This document shows positions 1-42,480 of a DNA stretch of 64,000 nt, in pieces; position 1 is the stretch's first letter; each line of letters begins with the position of its first letter. The translations under genes were made by a program, and so were the position numbers. Below the pieces are notes generated by a model, which was not told the origin of the DNA, did no database searches, and saw nothing but the letters and a program-made list of their open reading frames with translations. Source of the DNA: Latrodectus hesperus (lineage: Eukaryota; Arthropoda; Arachnida; Araneae; Theridiidae); contig CM075850.1 of the NCBI GenBank assembly GCA_037975125.1, positions 123,425,826 to 123,489,825 of the forward strand. The letters are read 5' to 3'.

Positions 1-2143
1 CATCAAATTTAATTATTGCAAATACAAAATTTGTTAATGCATAGTGGGTATTCCAACAGTGAGAGTTATTATAAGGTTTTTGAGCATCTATTGCACTTTA
101 ATTGAATAGTGGGCCTTGTTCACGTTGCACCAATAAGGAAACGCTGAAAAGTCTCGAGCCCCCCCTTCGATTGACTATAGATATTTAAAAATGCTCAAAT
201 AATGTGAAATATGTTATTTTAGAATATACTAGGTTATATTTTAATTATGTTAATAAATTAGAGACATATATTCTTATTTCCCGTAAAAAAATAATTTATG
301 ATTATGCGACTCACATAACTTATTAATTATAATTATTACTAAATTTAAAGATTTTAATAACAACAATAAAAACTTTATATGGGGATCTTTTATTATGAGA
401 TTATTATATAAATAAAGTGATTTATTTGGAATAAGAAATAAATTTTATGAAAAAATTTTACAGAGAAAACCAAAATATATAAATTATGAAGAATGATTTA
501 AAAAAAACATTTTTATTATTTACTTTTTTAATTAAAAAAATCGTTAACTCAACCAAGCAAATAACATAAAAAAACGTTTTGTGTTTTGTTTCTTTGCAGG
601 GCATTTTTAGCGAGTTGCAGAAAATTTCAATAAAATATGATATATTAATAAATTAGTTATATCTGATAGTTTTTTCAATATGTATAAAATAAGTTTTTTT
701 TAAATGAAACAATGTAATTTTTTATCATAATCCAAAATATAATAAAAGGATAATAGTTTTATTAGTAATAATAAAAAAATAATAATAAACTTTATTAACA
801 ATGTGGTTTTAATTATTTTATTGTTATTGGATTTCTATAATCTTGAATATTAAATGTTCCAGTGCTTAAAAATAATGCCTTTCCTTCATGCAAAAATTAT
901 TTACTTCAATGTCTTATAAATTACGCTTTATAACAGACGAATTATTTTAATTATACATTTATATATTGAAATATAATCTGACTTAGTATTAAGTCTTTAG
1001 CATAAGTCAAATAAATTGTTATGCATTGTCTAATAAAATCTTTTAAATAGCAATTAAAAGATATTATCATAATATAAACTACATAATTTTAATTACGCAG
1101 AAAATATGTAGGGTGAAATATTTAAGATGTGTATTATAAATAAATTAACTGATTTTCGAAAGATTTAAATACATTTTTAATTTATAAAACGATAAAGAGT
1201 AGTCAGCGAATATATGAAGCAACAGATTGAAAAAGTTAAATTTTGTTGTAATATAGAATCTATTAAAAAACGTGCATTTTTTTGCAATTCTTTGAATTAA
1301 ATTTATTGAAATATGCTTAACTATTCGATATCATTTCAGAGTAATTATAACTAAAGCTCTTAATAATATCATTAAAATCAAAAGTATTCTATAATATTTA
1401 ATTTTTTATTGTATATGATTACATAAAATATAAGGATTATATTTTTATTTGTAAAACTGAAATGGGAAGATTGATATTGTATTTATTTTGAATATTTATT
1501 TTTTATTATATTAATTATTATTACTTTTTTATACCTTTGTTTTACATATTGTATTTACTTTTTTAAAATTTTTTATTTAATATTTAATATATCACAACAT
1601 TTTGTAACAATATTTAAAAAAATTGCATTAATTTAAAATAAGATGAGGAAACAAACACATAAATGATATTATTCTTAGAGAGGATTAAATTAAATGAGTG
1701 TAAATTGTGCAAGCATATACGCATTGCATATTTGTAATTTTTTAAAGGATTTTCTTTAAAAAATTACAAATGTAACAGTATTATGAATTTATATCAACGT
1801 AACACTAATATGAAACGTACAAGTAATATGAATTTATATCACATTAATCTATTTTATTACAATTGTCCTAACATTATTTCTTTAAAAGAATTTTTTTATG
1901 TAAATCAAATTTAAAGATTTCACTTTTTACGACTTATTTCTCTTTTAGATAGATTTATTGTCAGAATCATTGCTTTTATTTACTGAAAAATTTGAGCAAA
2001 TCCTAAGAATAATTTTCATTAGCTACAGATGAAAGAAATGATTATTTAAGTGCCTTTTAAAAATTATTAGAATGATTTGAGTTTTATGCAGTTGTAGCGA
2101 TTGATTTTTGAAACCAAGAAATAATGGTGAATTCAACATAGAC
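1..2143. other. AT-rich flank, no gene seen
   Basis: Very AT-rich sequence without a credible exon, RNA gene or transposon end. It contains the first copy of a 198-bp dispersed repeat (1668-1865). Confidence 0.6.
1668..1865 (+). repeat. 198-bp dispersed repeat, copy 1
   Basis: Matches 9451-9648 in direct orientation with only scattered substitutions and small indels. A near-palindrome lies at about 1731-1772 (TTTGTAATTTTTTAAAGG and its complement after a short spacer). No coding potential; the matched block stops abruptly at both ends. Confidence 0.8.
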
Positions 2144-2361
2144 CACGGTTTATTGACTTCTACAGTCTTTGTACTTCAAGAGAAGATGTCGGTAAACTCG
2201 CAGGTATGCACTCCGACAAATGTCCTTACAGAAAGCAAAAGGTAACAGCCTTTTGTTATTGTACAAAAAAGTCGAGATTGAACGCAGAGGTTTCCATGTC
2301 TTACACTTCTAAAACTAAGAGATGGTTGAACACCTTAGCAAATAATTTAAATAAAATATAA
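2144..2361 (+). CDS. Possible terminal exon or remnant with four Cys (unidentified)
   Basis: An open frame of about 70 codons without a start methionine runs from just after an AG (CAACATAG) to a TAA at 2359-2361, with AATAAA overlapping its end at 2350-2355. It encodes a basic, Cys-containing segment (four Cys, including a C-x-C pair). It could be the last exon of a small secreted protein on the plus strand, or chance. The acceptor has a poor pyrimidine tract and no upstream exon was recognised. Confidence 0.2.
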
Positions 2362-3555
2362 CATTTTAAATGCTTTTTCTAAAAAATCATTTAAAATATG
2401 TGACACTTTACAGAAAGAAATATGTTGAAAATATATATATGTGTGTGTGTGTAAATTAAATTTAAGTTATTAAGCTATTCTACTTTACGTTTGACACAAA
2501 ATATTTTACGCTATCAGTTACTGCACTGAATTTATAGAACTGCGCTGAACAATTATATAACGAAACACTCTGTTTTTTAAAAGGAAATATTAGGAAGATT
2601 TTTATGTTTTTTTCAACTAATTTTCTATATCATTAAAATAATTATTTATTTTATTCCAAAGAAAATATAATATTTTTTTACGATTTCCAAAACTGAAAAT
2701 GATTTTTACTAAAAGTTTTAAAAATAAAGGATGAATTCAGATAATGCCTATTTTAAACTTGTTTTTATCCAAACAAATTTTGTGAATATATATGAATTAA
2801 AAATGACAAATGCACAAATTAATATTGGAAAGTATTTAAATCCTAATAATCTCATCTTTCAAAATTTTTATTTTTAAAAATTCGCTCAGAAAAAAGAATT
2901 TTAATTGAATTTTTAATTTTTTTATTATTTATTTTAAGTAAAGAAAAAGTAATATCGCTGAAAAGTTTAACTTGATATTGAAATGTGTTTTACCATTTTT
3001 TTATATGTGCCTACATCAGATAACTGTAGAATTTTTTTCTTTTGAATTTTTGTATCACAATTTGAAAATAATGGGACGATTTTAAATTATAACGAAAACA
3101 AGTGATTAATTTCTAATTAGTTTTTATAATGATAACTAATTTTTAATAATATTGCCGATTACTACAGTCATGAGATTTTTATTTTTAATAGTTTTCAGTA
3201 ATATAATTTATACATTTCGCGATGAGTTTCATTTAAATATTAAATGCTTTAACCATTCTCTTTCTCTCATAATTTTTTTTAATCAAAATCTACTATTATT
3301 AAAATTTTATATATTCAATATTATTTGTTTAATGTAGAGCATAGTTTTATGTTTAAAGAATTTAATTCGTGTTCAGAACCAAATGCTGGTTTTGAAACCT
3401 TCTTTCTCCATCATGGACCATGATTAGAAATAGCTTTCCTTTTAATTACATTACATCATTATTATAATTATTTTTCATTTTTATGCATTTTAAATACTGA
3501 GTGTATCATTCAAATGTACTATACTATATACATTATTTAAAAATATTAATGTAAA
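2362..3555. other. AT-rich stretch, no gene seen
   Basis: Contains only a short TA/TG run at about 2430-2453 and chance frames such as 3152-3337. No further exon for the signal-peptide gene was recognised on the minus strand. Confidence 0.5.
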
Positions 3556-3561
3556 ACTTAC

Positions 3562-3615
3562 CATCAGAAAGCAGCACAAAACTACCAAGCACAACAAATT
3601 TCTGCAAACAGCCAT
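3562..3615 (-). CDS. Probable first coding exon of a small secreted peptide (signal peptide)
   Basis: Minus strand ATG at 3615 opens 18 codons, MAVCRNLLCLVVLCCFLM, ending in phase 0 at a strong donor (GTAAGT at 3561-3556). The composition is that of a signal-peptide n- and h-region. A TATA box and a palindromic ACGT motif lie 120-145 bases upstream, giving a plausible 5' UTR of about 90 bases. The next exon was not found downstream on this strand within the window and may lie beyond position 1. The product is unknown: neuropeptide, antimicrobial, venom or other secreted peptide are all open. Confidence 0.4.
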
Positions 3616-3733
3616 TATCAACAATTGCTCCTCCTTCACTGGAAAGAATTCTCTGGAATTAAGTAAAGCAGTTGGCGACGATTCCACTAAATGATGACGA
3701 GTTCTTTAACTTTGACGGAAAGGGGTATTGTTT

Positions 3734-3760
3734 TTTTATACTAATTTCTGCAGACGTCTG
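3734..3760 (-). promoter_or_regulatory. TATA box and ACGT palindrome upstream of the signal-peptide exon
   Basis: Minus strand TATAAAA is the complement of 3734-3740. At 3751-3760 lies the perfect 10-base palindrome CAGACGTCTG, a CRE/bZIP-like core. A start of transcription would be expected near 3705-3710. Position and orientation agree with the exon at 3562-3615. Confidence 0.4.
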
Positions 3761-4728
3761 AGCCTTGACTTTGCGGTTATCGGACGCACTCTCTCATGAG
3801 AAAAAGAAACTATCTGAGTGGCTGAGTGATGGGTTCGCAAACAGACCCTGGATTGGCTTGTGGCCTTCATCATGTTCCTTTTCACGCCTACAAGTTGACG
3901 ACATATGGTTTCGATTGAGAAAGCTCAGCACATGTTCGAGTGTAAAGATCACGCGTTGGTTGTTGTTTGAAATAAGCAGAAAATCGAAGTCAATGTCTTC
4001 ATTTTCCAGACAGAAATGTAAATAAAAACAATCATGGATATGATGTTAATGCACTTGTTTTAACTAAAATATGAGCACTAATATTTATTAGGATTTTATA
4101 CAGCTGAACCGTGGTTAAACTGTACCATTTTACTTGCACATTTCACTATTAGAATTCTTTTAAGAAGGGTAACATTTGTAGTATAAAAAAGAACTTTTTA
4201 ATGTCAATAAATATATGATTATTTTTCAAATATTTTCTTTATTGATGTGAGCATACAAATTAATTTTGTTTTTAATAATTTTTATTTTATATGCTCGTTG
4301 TTTAGGCTGTTGAGGAGGGCCTGATGACTGACAGGTTCAATAATCACCTCTACGAAGACTGACCAGCCAGTCTAAAAAGGTCACACGTTACACTTGTAAA
4401 GAGTAATATTTTGTTGCAAAAAGTGACGCTTCAGGGGCCGACCTCGTTAATTGGCAGCAATTTAAACTGTTGAGGATGTTCGATACATTTAGTGGTTTTA
4501 ACAAACAAAAATTGAATAATTGAATGTAATAAATTAAATAAACTGTTATCATATAAACCAGTTTTTAAATCTACTGATACTCCTAAAAAATTCGGATCTT
4601 AAAAGTAAATAACGAACTAGTATATGATTCAAAAGTTTCTTACGTGTCTAATATCCTTTTATAATATTATTGATGAATATAATTTTCATTTAGTAAAATT
4701 CTGAATTTTATTAAAGAAATTGATTATA
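3761..4728. other. Intergenic, no gene recognised
   Basis: Holds a chance frame at 3765-4025 (plus) directly upstream of the signal-peptide promoter; its translation has no recognisable domain. 4300-4500 is slightly more GC-rich and unidentified. Confidence 0.4.
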
Positions 4729-5501
4729 CAGGATGATCTTTTTTAAAGTGACAGTGTTTGGAGCGCCCTGTAGCGCGATCTAATAGCCGAAATGGCACTA
4801 AATTTAGTATTCAGACTAATCAAGACACGGGAAAAATGATTCCGTGAAAAAAACTTTTAGTTCCAAAAATAACCGCTGGTTCATTTTGTGGCGCTTTACA
4901 ATGTATAAATTGTGAAAAAAGAGAAATACTGACACATACAATCGTACAATTAAATTATTAATGTTTATTTATTACATTAACTTCTCCGGTGATGAATTAA
5001 ACCACATTCCATGTGAGCTCCTTTCTCAGAAATAACGCTGTGCATTCTGCGTACAGCGTTCTCCACAGCCGAACGTAACATGTCACGAGGAATATTCCGC
5101 ACTGTCTTCGTTATGTTGTCCTTTAGAATAGAAAAATTTGATACTCCACCAACATATACGCACCTTCCGGTAACGTGAGAGGCATGGCCACTGGAGCTCA
5201 TTTATTTCAGCTGAGATTATTTGTCGTATCTGTCTACTACTTCCTTTTATAGCCCCTATTACTGGCACTGTCATCGAACAACATTTGCATTTTGCTTTAA
5301 TACCTGTGTTTTATGCTAATTCTCGTTATTGTAAACTACAGCAGCGCCACAAAATGCCCTAGCGGTGACTTTTAAAGTAAAACTTTTTTTTACTGTATTT
5401 TTCCCCATGTCTTGATGAGTCTAAATACCATGTTTGATGTCATGGTTAGATCGCGCTGTAGGACGCTCCAAACACTGTCACTTTAAAAAAAGATCACCCT
5501 G
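4729..5501 (-). mobile_element. Tc1-like DNA transposon, degraded (773 bp)
   Basis: Inverted repeats of about 55 bases (left CAGGATGATCTTTTTTAAAG, right end the complement of CAGGGTGATCTTTTTTTAAA) flanked by TA duplications at 4727-4728 and 5502-5503. The minus strand carries transposase C-terminal debris: a frame with DNITKTVRNIPRDMLRSAV, a phrase I recognise from Tc3-like transposases of spiders. Two overlapping frames (4977-5201, 5083-5274) indicate frameshift; most of the transposase is missing. Non-autonomous. Confidence 0.8.
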
Positions 5502-5503
5502 TA

Positions 5504-6078
5504 TTATGTACACATTCAGAAAATATTTTAAGATTTTTAAATCCTTAATATTTCCAACTATTTGCATAACATAATCAGTGTCTTCATTTAATAAGTGTAA
5601 TTAAAAAGTTATTGACTTTTCTTAATACTAAATATATCTGATATTTAATCAAGTTCATTTTATGCATTTTGTCATACCAATTTAATATATTAAATATTCC
5701 AATCCACCATGTAAATGTGCTGCAACGTTATTTCTAACTCTTTCCGATTTCACATGGTGATGTGCATAAATTAGATGATTACGAGTTTTATTACTTAATA
5801 AGAAGTTATCTCTTTAATTTAATAATTAAATTAGAGTGTATGTATATATGTATTTGTTCCAGCCATATATATAAACAGTGCATCATACTTTTTGATGGCT
5901 TCGAAATTTTTGATAATTCAGCCTTTGCCACCTCGAAAGTTTAACTAATCTATTAAAAATTGCTAGAGATTCTCAAATAAAGAAAATGGAAGTCTAATTC
6001 CCAATTTTGGAAAAAGAGCCGACGAAATACGAGTTTTTTTTTATAATTTTGGAGGATTAATAACACTTTTAAAGATTA
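5504..6078. other. Intergenic, no gene seen
   Basis: AT-rich. Frames present are short and have no recognisable product. Confidence 0.5.
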
Positions 6079-6457
6079 CTATTGTTGTTACTTATGGCAC
6101 TTGGACAAGCCGAGCTCGCTATGCTGTTGGCTATGCGAATTTATATCAGTAGAGTGCGTCTTTAGTTTAACCAGAGTACCAAGAAGATGAAAGTACGTCT
6201 TTGCTCTAAGATTCTTCCGATAGGTGGCACCACCAGAGGATCCACTCCTTCAATTTTGACATTGATTTGAAGGGGAAGGAAATTTTCTGCAGACCATAGC
6301 ACCCATGGTAAGTGTTCAACGAGCGACCACAGGATTTTTGATTTCACAGATTTAACAAGCACTGCATGTACTCGGTGACCTTTGACGGCAGTATGAATCG
6401 AACCCAGCCTTTTTCGGAAGGAAGGCGGGTGCCTTAACTACTAGGCTACCAGGGCCC
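6079..6457 (-). mobile_element. tRNA-derived SINE, family A, copy 1
   Basis: On the minus strand the head reads TAGCCTAGTAGTTAAGGCAC (box A region) and GGGTTCGATTC (box B), then a body of about 280 bases and a short AAC-type tail. It matches copies at 47536-47827 (minus, head missing) and 62572-62957 (plus, full). Confidence 0.85.
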
Positions 6458-6694
6458 TAAATTTTCCTGTTATAATTGAATTTGTTTCATTTTCCAAACC
6501 GTATGCATTGCCATAATTATCATGAAATGCGCTTAAATAGTTTTAATACTGTACAACCTAAGCCATCTACATGTCATGTCCTATAACGCTGCTCTAATTT
6601 TCTAGATACCTCCACTTCCTAATGCTCTAAGGAGCATTATTAATTAATTTAGTTTCTATTTAGACAACAATTGATACCTACCTTCTCCATTATT

Positions 6695-7602
6695 AGTGAT
6701 GCTTTGATACCTGACCCTTCTCTAGTGCCAAAAGCTAAAGTACCAGAATTACCAGAAGTTAGTGATGCTTTGATACCCGACCCTTCTCTAGTGCCAAAAG
6801 CTAAAGTACCAGAATTACCAGAAGTTAGTGATGCTTTGATACCCGACCCTTCTCTAGTGCCAAAAGCTAAAGTACCAGAATTACCAGAAGTTAGTGATGC
6901 TTTGATACCCGACCCTTCTCTAGTGCCAAAAGCTAAAGTACCAGAATTACCAGAAGTTAGTGATGCTTTGATACCCGACCCTTCTCTAGTGCCAAAAGCT
7001 AAAGTACCAGAATTACCAGAAGTTAGTGATGCTTTGATACCCGACCCTTCTCTAGTGCCAAAAGCTAAAGTACCAGAATTACCAGAAGTTAGTGATGCTT
7101 TGATACCCGACCCTTCTCTAGTGCCAAAAGCTAAAGTACCAGAATTACCAGAAGTTAGTGATGCTTTGATACCCGACCCTTCTCTAGTGCCAAAAGCTAA
7201 AGTACCAGAATTACCAGAAGTTAGTGATGCTTTGATACCCGACCCTTCTCTAGTGCCAAAAGCTAAAGTACCAGAATTACCAGAAGTTAGTGATGCTTTG
7301 ATACCCGACCCTTCTCTAGTGCCAAAAGCTAAAGTACCAGAATTACCAGAAGTTAGTGATGCTTTGATACCCGACCCTTCTCTAGTGCCAAAAGCTAAAG
7401 TACCAGAATTACCAGAAGTTAGTGATGCTTTGATACCCGACCCTTCTCTAGTGCCAAAAGCTAAAGTACCAGAATTACCAGAAGTTAGTGATGCTTTGAT
7501 ACCCGACCCTTCTCTAGTGCCAAAAGCTAAAGTACCAGAATTACCAGAAGTTAGTGATGCTTTGATACCCGACCCTTCTCTAGTGCCAAAAGCTAAAGTA
7601 CC
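6695..7602. repeat. 66-bp tandem array, 13 full units plus a partial, open on both strands
   Basis: Unit starts at 6695 and repeats every 66 bases to 7553, then a 14th partial unit ends in unique sequence. Units are identical except for a single C/T change in the first. The unit has no stop in one plus frame (22-residue period SDALIPDPSLVPKAKVPELP then EV) and in one minus frame (period GTLAFGTREGSGIKASLTSG then NS), so a frame of 336 codons runs on plus (6671-7681) and one of 321 on minus (6649-7614). Flanks carry decayed unit fragments, as in a satellite. No splice sites, promoter or homology support either as a gene. Confidence 0.9.
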
Positions 7603-9450
7603 TATTAACAACAAACTACCAGAATTTGTAAATTTTGTATTGATGTCATTTACTAGATTCTCTCAGTGGATGATTCCCTAAAATCCTTGCCTCCTTGTGC
7701 TTAAGCTATTTTAAGTATTTTTGTAATCCTTTTGGTGAATTTCCGTAAATATTGTCTAATGTCCCTCCTTGCTATTCTCATTTGTTTGCACCCATACTCT
7801 GTCACTTACCTTTTAATTGTTCTGTCTGTTTTGTTCTAATGATCGTCTGTAAATTGTGTCTTTGTCCCAACTTGATCTAACCAATAGTGAAAACTCACAC
7901 ACAATTACTCACCTTGTACTTGTGCTGTCTAGTAATGTTATTATTATTTTTTGCTCACACAATAAACCTGTCCAATGGGGACAGCTAGAGGCAGCAGACG
8001 GGTACCCTCCACTAGCGGGTGAAGTTGCTGCGTTTTGGAGCTTGGCTCTGATGCAGCGGCGGGGCCACTTTCTTTTCTTCTTTCCAGTAAGTCCCATCTA
8101 AACTGGTAGAACCCTTCTTGGGTTAAGTACAGGGGACTTTGCTGGTGTATACTATACGGCCCTAAAGATTACTAAAGCACGATAACATAGTAAAACGTGT
8201 TTAACTCTAAGTTTACCAGACGTGTCATTTTAACGCATTTAAAATTTCCTTTAGAAAAATGACAAAAATCCGGTCTCAATTTCATATTATCTCTTGTACA
8301 AACTTTTATCCGATGAACGAGAGAAATATTTACTAAAGTCTATTCATTTAAAAGCTTTGAAATATTAAAATTCTGTATGTGGTGTACAATAATATGTGAT
8401 TGCAATAACACTTTCAGTAACCCGGTTAAAAATTACAACAATAAATACGAATTCGTCTTGTCTGTGGCGTTATTTCCAATGAAATACTAAATACTTGAGT
8501 CAAAAGTAAGTACTTGTGTAGAAAATTGGAAAAACGATTGCATCGATACAATATTGAAGTAGTGTATTTATATTTTATGGAATAATTTAAATTATCTATT
8601 ATTATATATATTGTTTCTATTGTTTTACTTGTATTGATTAGTTATGTTGCTAAGTGATTGTTTATTCTTTAGAAATGTATATTTTCGTTGATGCGTCTAT
8701 TGGACGAATGAACGAAAACATATATTTTATAACGTTTAGAGATATGTACATAATCCGTAAAAATTGGTGTTAAATGCAAGAGGTGTATGTAGAATAGAGT
8801 AAAAAGCTTTAGACATGTAAAAGAAACATTTTTTCCCAACAAATATTATATATTTCATTTTTATTAACTGAAAGGTCGTTTCTTTCTGGACGATACAAGT
8901 AAATTAAAAAATGAGAACAATTTTAATATTAAAATAGTTTTTATAGAAACGGTATTAATGTAATAAATATGAAATACTTCGTAAAATATTAAAGAAAGAG
9001 ATATCTTTCAAGAAATTAAGTATGTAAATCGTATTATATTTGGAAACTTTACAATAATAACAGAAACACTAATAAAAATTGCTTTTTATATTTTATAAAA
9101 AAAGTTTTGAAAATATTATTTTTTATCTTTCTGAACCATCAAATATGAGTGAACTTAACTAAATTTGTGTGTTTTACAAAAATAAAATTGTTTCAGCAAT
9201 TCTCTTTTGAAAACTGTAAATATGGCTTATCGGTTTGCCCCTCACCAATCACAATTGTATAGATGACTAGTATCTGTGGTCTGTTACAAAACACTGTAAA
9301 CAACGTTACCGAACCAATTGAATTGACGATCTAATCTTTTACCCACTAGACAAAGAGAAATGAAATATCACAAGCCATTTTTTCGATGTTTTACAAGATA
9401 TTTTTATGAAAAAGGAAATTTTAGTAATCCAGAATTAATTAAAAAAATTA
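7603..9450. other. Intergenic, no gene recognised
   Basis: 7970-8130 is a GC-rich patch that looks like the end of a repeat family but was not identified. 8160-9450 is AT-rich and featureless. Confidence 0.4.
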
Positions 9451-9648
9451 ATTATTCTTAGAGAGGAGTAAATTAAATGAGTGTAAATTGTGCAAGCATA
9501 TACACACTGCATATTTGTAATTTTTTAAAGGATTTTCTTAAAAAAATTACAATCTTAACAGTATTATGAATTTATATCAACGTAACAGCAATATGAAACG
9601 TACAAGTAATATGAATTTATATCACATTAATCTATTTTATTACAATTG
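9451..9648 (+). repeat. 198-bp dispersed repeat, copy 2
   Basis: Second copy of the block at 1668-1865, 7.8 kb away in the same orientation. Both copies end at the same sequence, TTTATTACAATTG. Possibly a MITE-like or LTR-like fragment; no target-site duplication was recognised. Confidence 0.8.
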
Positions 9649-9821
9649 AAATTAATTAAAACAATTTTAAAAAATTTAATTTAAAAATTTAAAAAAAAAT
9701 TTATAAAATACAGCTTCTTATTTTTTAAACGTCAATAGTTATGGATAGAAAGGTAATAGATCAATAGTCATAGAGGTGTTGTCGACTAACTCTATAACCG
9801 TTCAGATCAACAGTTATAGAT

Positions 9822-10078
<257 letters not shown>

Positions 10079-10529
10079 CAGGATATCATCATTCCTATTA
10101 GTAAAATGCGTATGTGTATTTTAATGATTTTTTTAATTTAAGTATTTAAAAAAAACCTGAAAATTAGAAACTAAACGTTTTTGTTCAAAATCAAAAATTT
10201 CATTTGCAAATTAAATTTTTTAGTAAACAATTTTTATGATACAATTATTCGGTCATTATGTAATTAATATTTTATCTAGAATGAAATTACTTTATAAGAA
10301 ACTTGCTTAAATTATTTTTAAAGGGTTATAAAGATCATAAATATTTAAAAAATTATTAGAAAATTTGACGCACATTAAATGCCTCATTTGAAAGTATCGT
10401 CTATTTTATTTCATAATATGTCCTTTTCAAGGACTTAGAAATTTATTAAATGTATCATGCTATGTCAATAAATTCTAAAATTTAACACTTAAAACAAAAA
10501 AAGAATGAAACAAGAGTACAACACATGTA

Positions 10530-10917
10530 TTTATTCATCCAACTACTTTACAATACTTTTTCTTTGAATAGATAAATAGCACTTTATACAAGATACTCAT
10601 GTATTTCCATGAAAAATGAAGGCATGCGAACATAAATATTATGATATCACACTTATGGGCGGTAGAGTACAGCAGAAAAATGAATGACGTATCTACAAAA
10701 AATGAATGACAGAACATTCACGACATATTTAAGAAACTAGAAATCTTTTGTATTTCAAAGAATTAATCGCGGAGTATGTGACTGACTAGAAAATCCTCGT
10801 CATTTCTGAAGGCACGCCAAGACTGGACGCCAAATTCCATAAAAGGAAGAGAATTTATTTTTCAATTAATTTCAATAATATACTTTAAAGTGCAATCTTA
10901 GTAGAAATTATATAATT

Positions 10918-10977
<60 letters not shown>

Positions 10978-11671
10978 CATACATATATAAATATCACATA
11001 TTTTTTTTAAATATAATCGGATTCTCAAATATTGAGAAAGAGGGATGTGTAATATTAAAATAAAAATATCGTGTAAATTATTTATAAATTTTTAATTTAT
11101 GTAGCTTCTGTGCATATATTTTGATTTGCAGTGGTGCAGCCAGCTGCTAAATAGATGATTTTATATAAAATAAAGTATTTCTGAAATATAATAATTTAAT
11201 TTACTACATATATACATTATTTCTATGACTAGAATATGGCTTGAAAAAAAATGACTTCAGTATCCAATGAAGGCAGAACATCCTTTAGATCCTTGAATAT
11301 CATGCAACAGTGAAAACTTTCGTTGAAACTCCATTGTAACTTGCCTAAATGATAAAAGTTTCTTGGTAATCAAGTATATTTCCAAGTTTCGGCAAAAATA
11401 AAAATAATTAAATTAACATTTTTCGGAGAAGTGTACTGACTGAAAAATGGTTCGGATGCAGCAAATGGATGGAAAGCTGGAAGAATAAAGAAGGAGAAAC
11501 CCCAGACTTCAAAGGCACAGCAAATCTGGAGGAAGCATCGTTTCCTGTCTTGTCTGTCGCCAAAAGTCCGCCACTTCCGTTGGAAATGCAAATCCATACT
11601 GAGTTCGCGCATTTTCCATTGACATCTTGAAAGAACACGATGCATTCTTTTCTTTCGTCTAATGGACGTCT
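10530..11671 (-). other. Probable Sarm 3' UTR / downstream region
   Basis: Sequence after the stop codon. Candidate AATAAA signals on the minus strand lie at 10854-10859 and 10530-10535. A (TA)n tract at 10922-10985 falls inside, so the true transcript end may be nearer the stop. The frames at 11370-11675 overlap the stop region and have no recognisable product. Confidence 0.4.
10922..10985. repeat. (TA)n microsatellite with TACA end
   Basis: About 50 bases of TA followed by ATACATACATACATA. Lies downstream of the Sarm stop codon. Confidence 0.95.
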
Positions 11672-42038
<30,367 letters not shown>

Positions 42039-42480
42039 CTCAGTCACGTGTTCTTCCGAGGAGCTTTTCGTGCGTCTTTTCGTTCGTTCGGCTTAATCGC
42101 GTTGTCTGAGGACACCCGAGTCCCCGGGCGCCACCAGGCTCCCGAGGAAAATTAATCGGAACAAAAATAGGGATTTCGCACGGAGGGGGCAACCGCAAAA
42201 GATTCGAAATAAAAAGAAATAATAAGATGCTCATTCCGAGAGGATGGTGGAAGATAAAAAAGAAAGGAAAAAAAGATGAGAAGAAGAGCAAGAATAATCC
42301 CAGGTGACAACTTAGAAGCAGTTGGCAACCGCCATAAGTTTTCTGGGTGAAACATTTTCTTTTTCACTCCCGAACGTCGTGGAGCGCTACCGCTTACTTG
42401 TTTTCCTTGCGAGTTCACTTCTGCACGAGAGTGGTTGATGCAAAACAAAGAAGCAGTTGTGGCTCGGCAAGGCCAGATGG
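42039..42480 (-). promoter_or_regulatory. Probable Sarm 5' UTR and promoter region
   Basis: The 440 bases upstream of exon 1 are far richer in G+C and CpG than their surroundings, especially 42050-42190 and 42360-42420. No clear TATA box at a convincing distance was seen, which would fit a CpG-type promoter. The open frames on this stretch have no recognisable product. The transcription start cannot be placed from sequence alone. Confidence 0.45.
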
